Shown piece after piece: positions 1 through 11,678 of a stretch of DNA of 64,000 nucleotides. The notes beneath the pieces are model-generated. The model was not told the origin of the DNA and made no database searches. It saw only the letters and a program-made list of their open reading frames with translations. The translations under genes were made by a program, and so were the position numbers. Origin of the DNA: Austropuccinia psidii (lineage: Eukaryota; Basidiomycota; Pucciniomycetes; Pucciniales; Sphaerophragmiaceae); contig JALGQZ010000007.1 of NCBI GenBank assembly GCA_023105745.1, forward strand, positions 56,525,569 through 56,589,568. The letters run 5' to 3'. Numbering within the stretch: the stretch's first letter is position 1; every line of letters starts with the position of its first letter.

Positions 1-40
1 CACTCAGATCAAGTAATTTAAAGCACATTTATAGACATAT

Positions 41-3000
41 TCAGGCTTGTGGCCTTCTTTCATGTCTAAATCTTCTTAAGAGTTTATCTGAGTCAGGTAT
101 TTCTGATTCTGCCATCCATTCCTCTTCATGTACTGGATTTCTATATCTGACAAGATATTCTCTCTGATTTTTACCCCTAAGTCTCCTTTCTTTAATGACT
201 TTCTTTATCTTTTTGTCTTCATTCTGTTCCACAGGTGGTACAGTTAAAGGAGTTGGGTTTCTTAAAGGAAACAATGCTTTGTCAGTTGGTTGATAAGGCT
301 TTATCAAGCTGACTGGAAAGGTGGGGTGTTTATTTTCCAATTCACCACTCAATTCCACTTGAACTGCATTGGTTCCATGTAAAGCAACAATAACAAAAGG
401 TCCTACATAAGAATCTTTAAGTTTCTATGGGCCTTTGATATTATTAAAATTCAAGGTTGAAACTAAAACTAAGTCCCCTACTTTGAAGTCTGGTACTTTA
501 TGACTCTTGTCCCACTTCTGCTTTGCATAAACAAAAGCATCATCCATACTTTGTTTTGCGTGGTGTTTTACTTTATCAAGCATTATCTTGAAGCTGGAGG
601 CTGTAGGATGAATGTCAATCAAATCTTTCCTCAGTGTGTCTGCTGGGAGTCTTGGATTCCATCCTTTTTCTAACATAGCAGGAGTTTGTCCTGTGGAAGA
701 ATGGACTGATGTCTTGTATGCCAATTCTAGTGCAGGTATCAGAGTGCACCAGTCATGGGTAAAGCCATCTGAGTCTTTGAATTCTAATCCATAAGCACAG
801 TATCTCCTGATCATGTCTTCTAAAGTCTGAATCATCCTCTCTGCTAGCCCATCTGTTTGAGGGTGATATGCTGTAGAGAGTGATAACTTAGTCCCAAAAA
901 ATCTATGAAGATTGGTCCAAAGTGCAGATGTGAGCTTGGGATCTCTGTCACTTATGATATTCTTGAATAATCCTGTATGATAAATAACTCTACTCCATAA
1001 AAGAAGAGCTGTAGCCATAGCAGTGTCATCTTTATGACATGGTGAGAATATGGGAGTTTTGCTATATCTGTCTACAATGACTAGACAAGCATTATAACTC
1101 CTGTCACCACTTGGAGGAAGTGCTGTGACCCAATCCATGTGAACAACTTCCCAAGGGGATTTTGGTTCTTGAATATGGATCATTAATCCAAATTTCTTGC
1201 CTGTACTCCTGTTTGCTTTTTGGCATCTGTCACAGGTATGGCAATATTCAATGGTTTCTCTTCTCCAGGATGGCCACCATGCACAATTCTTCACTTTTTC
1301 AAGTGTTCTGTCTTCTGACAGGTTTCCAGAGTAGATACTATCATGAAATTCATGAAGAATGGTATTGATAAGTAATCTACTGCACAATGTCATAACACAA
1401 GAATGTTTTGTTCTGTGGTAAATGATTCCATCAAACAAGTGAAATCTTCCTTCAGAATAGGAATTTTTCCAAACTTCATCAAGTGCATTAACTAAAGATG
1501 TATCTTTGCAGTCTTTATCTAATAAGGAAGTCAAGATATGGCAATTCTTGTCTTGTTTATAAGATTCTCTGACCTCCTCAGAGAATTCAGTTCCAATATC
1601 AGCTATGTTAATTCCTTCAATTGGAATCTGTGGTTCAGCTTCCAAAGGTACATAAGCTGGGTTATCAGGAGTGTTGGCTAAAGCCCATCTACTAAGTCCA
1701 TCAGCATTCTTGTGAATGTTTCCTGCTTTATGAACTATAGTCATGTTTCCTCTATATTCTTGAATAGCTATTTGCCATCTCAACATATGTCTGTTGGGAG
1801 TTTTCATGTTAAGAAGTGATTTTACTGCATTACAGTCAGTTATTACTTCAAAACCACTGCCATCAAGGTAATAGTGTAATTTCTCAAGTGCCCATACCAA
1901 ACATAAGCCCTCCATTTGGCTTGCACCATATCTGGCTTCTGTTGGTTTGATTTTCCTTGAGATATAACAAACTGGTCCTTCTGTAGGTTTTTCATCAATA
2001 ATTTGGACTTGATTTAGGGCTGCCCCTAATCCATCTCCACATGCATCAATGTACAACTTAAAAGGAATATTCCAGTCAGGCATGAGGAGTAAAGGTGCTT
2101 CTGTAAGGGCTCTCTTTATCTTCTCATAAGCTTTAATTCTTTCCTGTGTCATCTCAAATACAGTCTGTTGATCACAGATTCTATAGAGTGATTTTGCTAG
2201 AATTGCAAAGTCTTTTAAATGTTGCCTATAGTAACTAGCAAATCCAAGAAAAGACATCATTTCTTTTTTATTCTGGGGTATTGGCTTAAGTAGTACTGCT
2301 GCGACTTTATTTTTGTCAATACCCAAGCTTAAACCAGAAACAACATGTCCTAATGCTTTAAGTTCTTCAAAACAAAAGTTGCATTTCTTAAGTGAAATTT
2401 TCATATTCACTTCTGCAACTTTGTGAAGTACTCTTGCAAGTCTTTCAAGGTGCAAAGACCATGAGTCAGAAAATATGATAATATAATCAATATAAATGAT
2501 AAGCCATCCTTCAGAAAGTTCTATGGGGAAGATGGTATTCATCATTCTTTGATAATGAGATGGAGCATTTTTAATGCCAAATGGCATTCTAAGATACTCA
2601 AAAATACCACAGTGCGTGATGATTCTAAGTAATTTCTTAGCTTTAGGCGTCAAAACATTTTGATGGAAGCCTTTCAATGCATCCATTGATGTTATATACT
2701 TGGCTTTGGATAATTGAGTCAAGGTTTCTTGGATTCTATGGATTGGATACCTATCCGGAACTGTGTAGGTATTCAAAGCTCTAAAATCTCCAACCATTCT
2801 TGACTTATCATTATGCCAAGCAATGATAACAGGTTTTGTCACCTCAACCTCCTCATTATGGCCTACTTTCCTTAGTACACCAAGTTGAATTAACTCTTGG
2901 ATATGTTTCTCCAAGGCTTCTCTAGCTCTGGGACTGGCTGGATAAGCTGGTCTTCTAAGTACTGGGGGATATGGTCTGTCAATATTAAGAGTAATATCAA

Positions 3001-3154
3001 CCTCATGTCCTCTTATAGCACCTAATGGTTCATTATCAGAGGCAAATGCAGTATTGTATGTGTATAAAACGTCAATAAGTTCATTCCTCATTTTTGGTGA
3101 CAAAGATGGATTAATCTGTGCTTCAACAAGTTGATTAGACACAAATTCATCTTT
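41..3154 (-). pseudogene. pol: Element A pol: RT, RNase H, integrase, chromodomain
   Basis: Polymerase part of the gag-pol frame, which would copy element RNA to DNA and integrate it. In order: RT with [13 protein letters not shown], then YIDY where YIDD is expected (codon 2483-2485, second catalytic Asp to Tyr); RNase H ([22 protein letters not shown]); integrase zinc finger with its second His replaced by Asn (1322-1324), followed by CDRC; integrase core with MDWVT, SDRDPK and GLAERMIQ; then a chromo-like tail (EYLVRYRNP, LLRRFRHERR). Stops in frame at 3155-3157 (TAG, just before RT) and 425-427 (TAG, between integrase and chromodomain) break it, but there is no frameshift. Non-functional at the RT active site regardless of the stops. 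Confidence 0.9.
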
Positions 3155-5461
3155 CTAAGTATCTTTGACAGAAGATACCACAGATATTTGTTTTGGCATA
3201 TTGGAAAAGGCAAATTTTTGTCTTTTGTTATCCCCAATTGTGAAATATCTGTCTTTATGGTTATTGATGTCAATACCATAGATATTCAAGTAATCATTTC
3301 CAAGAATGATGTGCTGAGATGTGCAATTATCCATTACAACAATTTCAGTTTTTATCCGTACACTTCCTGCTGGGTGTGGGAATACAAGATTAGTGTCTAA
3401 TATACCCAAGGGGTACATATTGTTACTGGCACTACTAAATTGTACACCTTCTATTGGTAACAGATGGTTCTTCCATCCAGGAAGTGAAGTTTGGGAATAA
3501 TCCTTGCCCACACAAGTGCAAAATGCCCCTGTATCCAAATTTACTTTGGCTTCAATATCACTCATCAAAACGGATGTGATACAGGATGCTCTAGCAGTTT
3601 TTGTTTTACACATTCTGGCATCTTGGATATTGGTCAGGTTTCAGCAATCCTCACTGTACTGTGGCAACTGGGTATGGATTTCTGTGATGTTTTCAATGGG
3701 ATAGTCCTCTACTGGTGTATCTTCAGAGACTGAAGAATCTTGATCAGATTCATCCTTCTCTTCAGTACACTGAATCTCTTCAATGACTTGAACTTCATTG
3801 ATTTTTGTCTTTTTTGTGCAAGTGTTGGCTAAATGTGAAGTGCTTCCACATTTATGACACTTTAAGACAGGTTTTTCTGGTCTCTTATCCTCTCTGGGAA
3901 TCTTAGAGGTCATCTTGGATTCTGTTGGGATTTTAGACCAAGTTTTACCAATTCTTGTTCTGGCAATGATATCTTCCATAGCATTAATGTAGTCTTCTGT
4001 TGAACAGGGTTCTACACATCTGCTTTTGATAGCATGTTCCAATTCTCCTCCACACTTTCTTAATATTTTCATATTAATCATAGTGTCAGACATATCTGGT
4101 TGTAAAGCAGATAATCTGTCTTTTTGTTTGAAGAACCAAGTAAGTGGTTTATCTTTTTCTGAGTTAAAAATGGCATTTTCAAAGGCATTTTCTATTTTCA
4201 ACCTCCAAGAATTATTGGCCCATTTTGTAATCATTTCAGATTTCCACCAAGACCAATCATGTTTACCATGATCAATCCTCATTTTTTAATACCATTTCTT
4301 TGCAGTTCTGATAAACAGACAGTGTAATTTTCCCACTATGATTTCATCAGGTATATTAAAGTCTTCTTGAAACATATCAATAGTCCTGATGAATTCAATA
4401 TGGTTGTATTCTCCTTCACCAGAGAATGTTGGCCATTCTTCTATTTTGGGAATATCTCTTGCAGAGTAGGCATTTTCTCCCAAGAATGGGGTGAGACTTT
4501 CTTTAACAGAAAGTTTTTCTTCTGTTAAAGGTGTAGAATGTCTTGGCATATGTGGTTCATGATTCTTATGAATTTGTTCCACACTTGCAATTATTTCATT
4601 CTTCAACTTCTGCCTTTCATTGTCACTTTTTGCTAAGTGTATAGCAAATTGGTTGGTATTCTCAACTATTTTTAAGATTTGGTCTTGTAAAATTGTAAGT
4701 TGATTATTCACCTTAAAAATGGAAAATTCTTCCATCTCATCATGCTGAACTTGGCACATGTTTTCAATTCTTTTGCAAGAATTGGTAATTAAGTCAAGTC
4801 TGGCATGTGTCACTTGGTGCAATTCAATGTATGTCTTGTCATTTTTCTTTATTTCAACTATATCTGATGCAATTTTAGTTAGCTTTCTATCAAGTTTACC
4901 CATTTCTACATTAATACTAGTCTGTACACCAATTATTTGTGTGGAAAGTTTCTGTTCATCCTTTCCTGCTCCTTGGCTGTGAATTCCATCAGAGGTCTGG
5001 CCATATTGAAGACACTGTCCATGGCTGAAGGCTCCAATTTGGGGATCCTGTACCCTTGTGGGTAGGGTCTGTGCCAATTGGCTTTGCCTTTTACTTTGCC
5101 TTGATGGTTCTTGGGACCTTTCTGCTTCTTCTGAGGTCCCTTGGGCTTGTCCTTGGACACTTCTGGAGCTGGTTTGGAGCTGGTAGACACCACTGGTGCC
5201 TCTGTCTCCAAAGCTGGAGTCATTTCCAACTCTTTCTTCTGGTCTATAGATAAAAGACTTTGGTTCTTCAACCAATTCTTTATCTTTTTGACCTTGTCTT
5301 TGCAAGACAGGGGGCTCTATCCTCCTAATAGTTCTATGGTCTTCTCCTGACCCAGAAAGCTCTTGATGTGTAAGTAGGAGTTCATGGCCCCCTGCCAAAG
5401 GCTTGGGAATATTTCCCACTCTTCTTCTTTGGCTGCTCTGAACCAATTCTTGTACTGGCAT
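3155..5461 (-). pseudogene. gag: Element A gag (capsid/nucleocapsid) and protease frame
   Basis: First part of the long gag-pol frame. From about 4950 downward it shows a charged coiled-coil-like stretch, a capsid-type region (WPTFSGEGEYNHIEFIRTID) and a CCHC zinc knuckle (CHKCGSTSHLANTC, near 3820-3865), then an aspartic protease with DTGA (near 3535). In-frame stops are TAA 4286-4288, TGA 3641-3643 and TAG 3155-3157; no frameshift is needed. The TAA after 'KKWY' is also present at the same place in element B. Compared with B, a few residues before the protease are deleted. Upstream of about 4933 this frame overlaps ORF1 in another register, so its 5' limit is uncertain. Confidence 0.85.
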
Positions 5462-5919
5462 TGATATATTTCTATTTCTGCCACTTGATCATGGTTCAGC
5501 CCTAGAAATAATATCATTAATTAGTTCAGGCTCAGAATTCACATCAAAATCTGTTGGTACAGACCTTGGGGAATGGGGGGCAACTCTGGCATCCTCCAGA
5601 TGTGTCTTTCTTGTGGAAGATTTGGCACTTCTGGATTTGGCCTTGCTTCTTCCTTGTCCACATCCATCTGGTTGGACTGAATAGTTGCTTCCATTTCTAG
5701 TATGCACCATTTTCACGTCAATTCAAAGATAAAAGTGAAAATATAAGATAAAATACACACCTTTTGGTGGTAATTTAGCCTTTTCTGAGTTAAATAAGGT
5801 GCCTCTTTTAGCAATTTGCACCTCAATACTTTCTTCAGATTCTGCTTCTGAAGATTCAGGACTATTGATGTATTTTTTACTGAGTCTGTTGCCAGCTGCA
5901 CAGTATTTGATTAAAGACA
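4933..5919 (-). pseudogene. Element A spliced ORF1 (overlaps gag in the -1 register)
   Basis: Read with introns this forms a coherent protein N-terminal to gag. Exons: 5761-5919, 5565-5696 and 4933-5501, with introns of 64 nt (5697-5760) and 63 nt (5502-5564), both GT-AG and both in phase 1. With one A supplied by an upstream leader exon (A|TG at 5919), the total is 861 nt, 287 codons. The product has an acidic start (ESSEAESEES), a Trp-rich middle (QCQYKNWFRAAKEEEWE) and a basic, Lys/Gly-rich end. One nonsense codon (TAG near 5317-5319, where the frame suggests Trp) breaks it. The alternative unspliced frame from 5716 (MKMVHTRNGS) is open but hits TGA at 5489. I could not place the leader donor in this copy. 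Function unknown, probably Gag-related. Confidence 0.55.
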
Positions 5920-6291
5920 CTTAAAGAAAAAATATGATAAAAGAAATTATTTTTATGATTTAAGATATTTTTAAAAGATGTTTTATAAGTTTTATTATTT
6001 TTTTGATATTAAAAAAAAATATTCTTTTCAAAGAAAAAGGTATTAAAATTTAAGAATTTGAACAAAAAATTAAGTCAGAGTAACTCAAAGAATAATTTTA
6101 TAAGTTTTTGGATGTGAAAAAGCCATGTGTAAAAACAGTACAAAGTTAAACCAAATTCATCAATAAAATAAGATTTTAAGACAATTTCAAAAAATAAAAA
6201 TAATTTTTTCTTTAAATTGAAGAAAAAAATATTAAATTAATATATCTTATAACTTAAAAATATATTAATTAAGGGTACAAGGTTCAAAAAA

Positions 6292-6307
6292 CACGGCCAG
6301 GCCCCCA
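6292..6307 (-). other. Primer-binding-site candidate of element A
   Basis: Two bases inside the 5' LTR the minus strand reads TGGGGGCCTGGCCGTG, in the position where a tRNA 3' end would pair to prime reverse transcription. The same motif follows the 5' LTR of the unrelated-LTR element C at 43019. Confidence 0.55.
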
Positions 6308-6309
6308 AA

Positions 6310-8222
6310 TGTAAGATGTGACTATGAAACTGATGATAATATTACTATTAATCAACAGTACTATGTCTGTTCTTATGAAATATAATAATAAAATATTATT
6401 ATAACCACAATTAAGTAATTAAAGAATTATTTCTTTCACGTGTTAAGCACTACTAGTGATTTTAACAGTGAGCAAGTAATTGTCTACAAGAATCAATTAC
6501 AAGAAGAATTTAATAATAAAAACTTCTTTTATTAAAATAATAAAATTATTTTAATATATAATTATCTTTTGCAAGAATAATTATAAAGCTAATCCTTGAA
6601 GAAAACTATTACTAGAGAAAAACTTTAATAATTAAAGATAAATCACTCACTAATATTCCAAAGAACTTATTGAAAGATAAGATAGAGAGATTTGACGTAG
6701 AATTGTGGATTTAGAGGATCAAAATGAATTTATAAATGTATTACAACAATATATAATTGATTTCTATGATTTCACGTCTTTCTTATTGATTCTGAAAGAA
6801 TAAAACACTTAAGAAAAGTTTTAACTAATACTTACTTGTTGGTAATACTGATATAAATGATTAATAAGATGATGATGATATGGAAAAAACAGCAAGAAGA
6901 GGCTTCTTTTAAGTCAACAACAGCTCACAGAGGCGTGCCATGGAGCAAACTGAAAAACCAGTGAGTGAGAAAACAATAAAACCTTTTGGATTAATGATTG
7001 TTTCATCTGTTGTCATGTAAAATTATCATAATTACTTAATTGATGCTTTTACATGACTACCAACCCCAATATGGTTAAGAATAAAAGGAGTAACATCTGT
7101 AAATCTTCTTTTATTCCAAAATATTCATTGATTTCTCAACGTTATCAATGTTATTGCCAATTTCATCACAGGTTTTAATTACTGTGAATTTTTGAAGATT
7201 CAGTGTTTCACGTAGAATGGTCAAAAATGGACTATAAGTAAACCTTTTAATTTTACTAGTAAAACTGTAATTCTTTTTGGTTGTACCATAGATAATACAG
7301 TTCTCTATTGGTCCTGAACGTTTCATAAAGATTCATTAAGAATTGTAATTTTAATGAATTTTTGAAGTTTTTACCTCATTTCTACGTAGAATTGCAAATA
7401 TCAGTGTTTCACTGGTTGCTATGAGGTAAATCAATGGATACAAGTCCAAAAAGGGTTTTAATTACTCTATTGGGGTTTATCCATGGAAAGTCATTAAGAA
7501 TTGACGTGGTTACAGGAGTCTAAGTAGCTCTTTACCTCCTTGGCACGTCAAAATAGCAGGTTATTTGCTATTTTCTTAAGATTTACAGTAGTTGTGACAT
7601 GGTAACCAAGTTCCCAAAGAGGTTTAGTTTACCAATTTGGTCAAGATCAGCCATGGAACCAAGCTTTGGATCTATCCACGCCTCTGAGTCCTCAGAAGTT
7701 GGGTACCCTGGCTCTCTTTGATGTCTTTTGTCCCCCTTGCCTATTTTTTACGTCAAAATAGTAATTTAAGCTTTAAGTGAGATATCCACTATGGGTGTAC
7801 CAAAAAGTCCATGTAAGAATACCATGATATTAAGTTCTCAAAACATGCATAACACTATTCTTAGTGTATATGTAACATGGGATTTCTCACTTTCCCATTA
7901 TTTTGGCATGAAATTAAGAAAAACAAAAATTTTCACAGATCTTTTATGTGGTATTGAAGTATTTTCCATTTTACCACCTCAAAGAGTTAATTTGAGCTTA
8001 TTCACTCTATGGAGCTACCCTAGGTGAATTTTTGTGTAGAATCCAAATCTGGCCTTAAATCCATGGATTTACTTACTCAATAAAAAGTTATTCATCTTTT
8101 CTGAAATCAAAAATGATGAATTTTGAATATATGCATGATTTATGAGTTATGTATAATTCAAAATTTCTTTTTAAGATAATTGTGGCCTATTTGGGTATGT
8201 AAAATATACCTCAAGGCTCACA
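6310..8222 (-). repeat. 5' LTR of element A
   Basis: 1913-bp LTR, minus strand TGTGAGCC...ATCTTACA. It matches the two LTRs of element B (13309-15230, 21670-23564) and the old solo LTR at 60291-62186 over its length. The flank TTTTC at 8223-8227 is the predicted target duplication but cannot be checked because the other end is outside the window. No gene inside; the short ORFs here are chance. Confidence 0.9.
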
Positions 8223-11200
8223 TTTTCACCCAGAGAAAAATTGTGCATTCTTAATACTTTTGTCAAAGAATCTTTTAAATTCTTTTTTTTCTTCTCTCTG
8301 ATATTTTTTACAGTCTTCTAATTGAGTATGGTATTGTCAACTCATTTATTGCAAATCAATTTTTTCCAAAGTTTCCTTTTACCATGTCAGAATTCCAAGA
8401 AAATTTTCCTCTTCTAATTTTGGACTCCTTAGAGTCCTTTTATTTATTTTTAACTCACCATACTAAATATATGGTTGAGGTTCCTTCTTTCCCAAGATTT
8501 GGATGGGACGTGTTAGTCATTGATACACCCAAGGGAAAAGACCCCATATTGGGATTTGACTTTCTTAATAACTATAGTTCATATATTGATTGGAGGAAAG
8601 ATCTTATCAGCTTTAATCCTGACTTTATGGACTCTAGTTATTCTCTTATTCCCTTCAGTAATGAATTTTCTACTTCCACCCCTTCTGCAGCTCTTGTTGG
8701 TGATTCTAGAACACCATCTTCTCTAACTTTTTTCCATATTCCATTCATAAATTCCCTTCAGTCATCACTATCCTCTGTATATGAAGTCTGCAAAGAGATG
8801 AAAGATGTTGGAGAAGATAATTATATCTCTTCATTCCATCTCTTTCATGGGAATGTGGACCTTCCTCCTTCATCTTATCATGACTCCCTATAGGATCTAT
8901 GGGATGAAAAGGAAGAGCCAGAAGGAATTCAAACCATGATGAAGTTTATTCCTTCTTCTTATCACCACTATTTGTATTTATTTTCCAAGTTGAAAGCAAA
9001 ACGACTTCCTCCTGACCATGCCTGTGATCATCATATCAAATTGGAAGGGTCTCTACCTCCAGTTGGTATCATCTACACTTTATCAAACCAAGACTCAGAG
9101 ACACTCAGGGCCTAGATCTTGGATAATTTAGAGAAATTTTTCATCCAGAAAGACTTCTCTTTAACAGGAGCACCTTTTCTCTTTGTAAAAAAGAAGTATG
9201 GTGGCCTGTGTTTGTGTGTTAAGTACTGAAAACCTATGGCTGTCACTAGGAAGAACAATAATCCTGTTCCTCCTATGAACAAGCTTCTTACTGTTTTCAA
9301 TGGATCTTCTATCTTCTCCCATATTTCTCTGTTTGCTTTGTATAAGCTGCTCAGAATCCAGGAGAGTTATGAACACCTGACAGCTTTTATAACCAAATAT
9401 GGGAATTATTAGTATTTGGTTATGCCATTTAGGGTCACCAATGCTCTGGCCTCTTGTCAAAATCTTGTCAATTATATTTTCTCTGATGTTCTAAATGTTT
9501 ATTTTGTGGTTTATTTGGATGACATTTTGGTCTTTCCCAAGTCTTAGGGAGAACATGTCACTCATGTGCCCACTTTTCTTACCAGACTCAGAGCCAATAG
9601 CCTCTTTGCTAAGGCATCCAAGTGCCTCTTTTATTCTTGAAGTATGGAATATTTAAGCTATATTTATTCATCTGAAGGCCTTAAGATGGACCAATAAAAA
9701 TTCCAGAAAATTCTCAATTGGATACCTCCAAGAAACCTGAACCCTCTTAAATCATTCCTTGGCTATGCCAACTTCTACTGCCACTTCATCAAGAATTATT
9801 CAAAGAAAATCAGTTCACTCACAAAATTCCTCAGGAAATATTCTTTTTTGCCCTCATTGGGGAAGCTCTTAGCCACTTTTGTCAACTAAAAGAGGCCTTA
9901 ACCACATCTTCAATCCATCACTACCCACTATTGTAAGGACCAATGCATTATATTATGCTTTGGATGCTTTACTTAGTCAGCTCACTTACTCAGGGGAAAA
10001 TCCCATTGCATTTGATAGCTGAAAGCTCAGTTCAGCAGAGCTCATCTTTGAAATTCATGAAAGAAACTCCTTGGCATATTCCAGGCTCCCAAGTTCTGGA
10101 GGTATTCTCTTCTTTTTCTCTCTTCCTCCTTTGAAGTTCTCACCAATCACTCTTCTCTTCAATACCTCATGTCCTCCAAGATTCTTACTTTCCATCAAGC
10201 TGACTGGTCTAAATTTTATTTTTCAATAACGTACCACCCTTGCCACCTGGAAACTGTTCCTAGCACTTTGTCACATTGGGGCAATGTTTACCCAGAGAGG
10301 GGGATAATTTCATCAGCAATAATCCAATATATTTCTAACCATTAATAAAGAAAAATGAAGTTAAACCCTATAAGCTCTTTTCAGTAACAGTGGATTTCTT
10401 TTCAATTTTGGTTTACTCAATTCAGAAGACATTATGGCAATACTCTGTGAAAGATTATTCTCTTGATTCCTCTTCCCAACTTCTTCTCTTCAAAGATTGG
10501 GTGATGGTCTCAAATGACCCCAAAATCTAACTCAATATGCTTAAAAATCACCATGACTCTCTTCTAGTTGGACATCCTTTCCAACAGAAGACTCTCAAGA
10601 TTTTCAAGTGGGATTTATACTGGTATTGCATGACTCAATTCATCAAGAATTATGTTTCATCCTGTCAACAGTTTTGAAAAAACAAAAATGTTCATCACCA
10701 GAAGTTTTGATTACTCAATCCTCTTGTTATTCCGAATGGTCCTTAGATTTGTCTTTGAATTGACCTCATCACTCAATTTCCACTTTCCAATTCCTTTGAC
10801 TCAATTCTGGTTTTTCCAAACAGGTTCTCAAAAATTGAATTATTTATTCCAACAATGTGTTCAATAATTTCACTTGATTTGGCCCATTTATTCATCAACA
10901 ATATTTTTTCCAAGTATGGCCTTCAATAAATAAATCATTACATAAAGCTGTAAAGAGAGAGCTTGAATCTTCCATAAACTTGTTCAAGAGTTATGCAGAT
11001 ACAATTAGAGGAAGTACACCTATTTTCAATCCTGTTCACATGGAATGGCTTCCCTCTAAGAGCATCAAATCAACCATAACCACAAAAAAGAATTTTCATA
11101 AAGCCATTTTTTTCCTTTTCCAATATTGAAGAAAGTAAAAACTCATGCTTACCATTTCAAGCTCCCATCTCAATGCAAGTCCAGTTATCCAGTGTTTCAT

Positions 11201-11480
11201 GTTTCCCTTCTGGAACCAGTAAAGACAGCTGAAATCAAACATAGGCATCATGAGCCTCCTCCTTCAATAATAATTGAATAAGAGGAGGGATAGGAAGTCT
11301 CTCAAATACTGATTCCCAATTAAAAGCAGTAAAATTATGGTATTTGGTGGAATGGAAATGTTTCAGTAAAGACCAAGGAAGATCTACTTGGGAACAAAGC
11401 AAAAATCTCAACAATTGTCCTGAACTTGTCAAGGGATTTTATTCATTATATCTTTACAAGCCAGGACCAAACTCTTCAAG
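8223..11480 (+). pseudogene. pol: Decayed pol of an older chromovirus
   Basis: Remnant of a Ty3/gypsy polyprotein from a family different from A/B and C. Longest open piece 8384-8893 (169 codons) holds the protease-like region (FPRFGWDVLVIDTPKGKD, LGFDFLNNY). Beyond it, in changing frames: RT around 8990-9660 with an intact [10 protein letters not shown] near 9510-9540; a worn RNase H near 9930-10200 (Asn for Asp in the first motif); an integrase zinc-finger region near 10560-10700; and a chromodomain near 11330-11465 (WKCFSKDQGRSTWEQ...LVKGFYSLY). Many stops and frameshifts; clearly dead. Its 5' part was displaced by the insertion of element A. The 11481-11678 stretch after it shows no gene. 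Confidence 0.85.
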
Positions 11481-11678
11481 TTCTTGGTGGGGAGAGGATC
11501 TTATAAAAGTAAGTTCCTACTACTGGTATGCACCGTTATATTTGTTCTTCCCTTTTTGTTTTCAGAATCACCTTTTCCACTATGTGAGAACTTGACAGTT
11601 CTTTGGATACAGGACAATGGAAAAGAATTCAGCTTCAATGACATTCTTTATAGCCATTTCCACTTAGACAAATGAACC

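Larger units (their letters stand above)
1..8222 (-). mobile_element. Ty3/gypsy chromovirus element A (cut by left window edge)
   Basis: LTR retrotransposon read right to left: 5' LTR, primer-binding site, spliced ORF1, then gag-protease-RT-RNase H-integrase-chromodomain. The window starts inside the 3' untranslated part, so the polypurine tract and 3' LTR are missing; comparison with element B suggests about 100 bp of internal sequence plus one LTR lie to the left. Domain order (integrase after RNase H) and the C-terminal chromo-like domain place it among Ty3/gypsy chromoviruses. It is inactive: gag-pol has four in-frame stops and the RT catalytic motif is mutated. It sits inside an older chromovirus whose pol resumes after 8222. 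Confidence 0.9.

Noticed and set aside
5489..5716. Unspliced gag start MKMVHTRNGS in element A (and 20885-21097 in B)
   Set aside because: Open in both but ends at TGA in A, and it overlaps a better spliced ORF1 in which this ATG falls in an intron; kept only as an alternative.
7111..8027. Short ORFs in the LTR of element A
   Set aside because: Not preserved in the LTRs of element B; chance open stretches.
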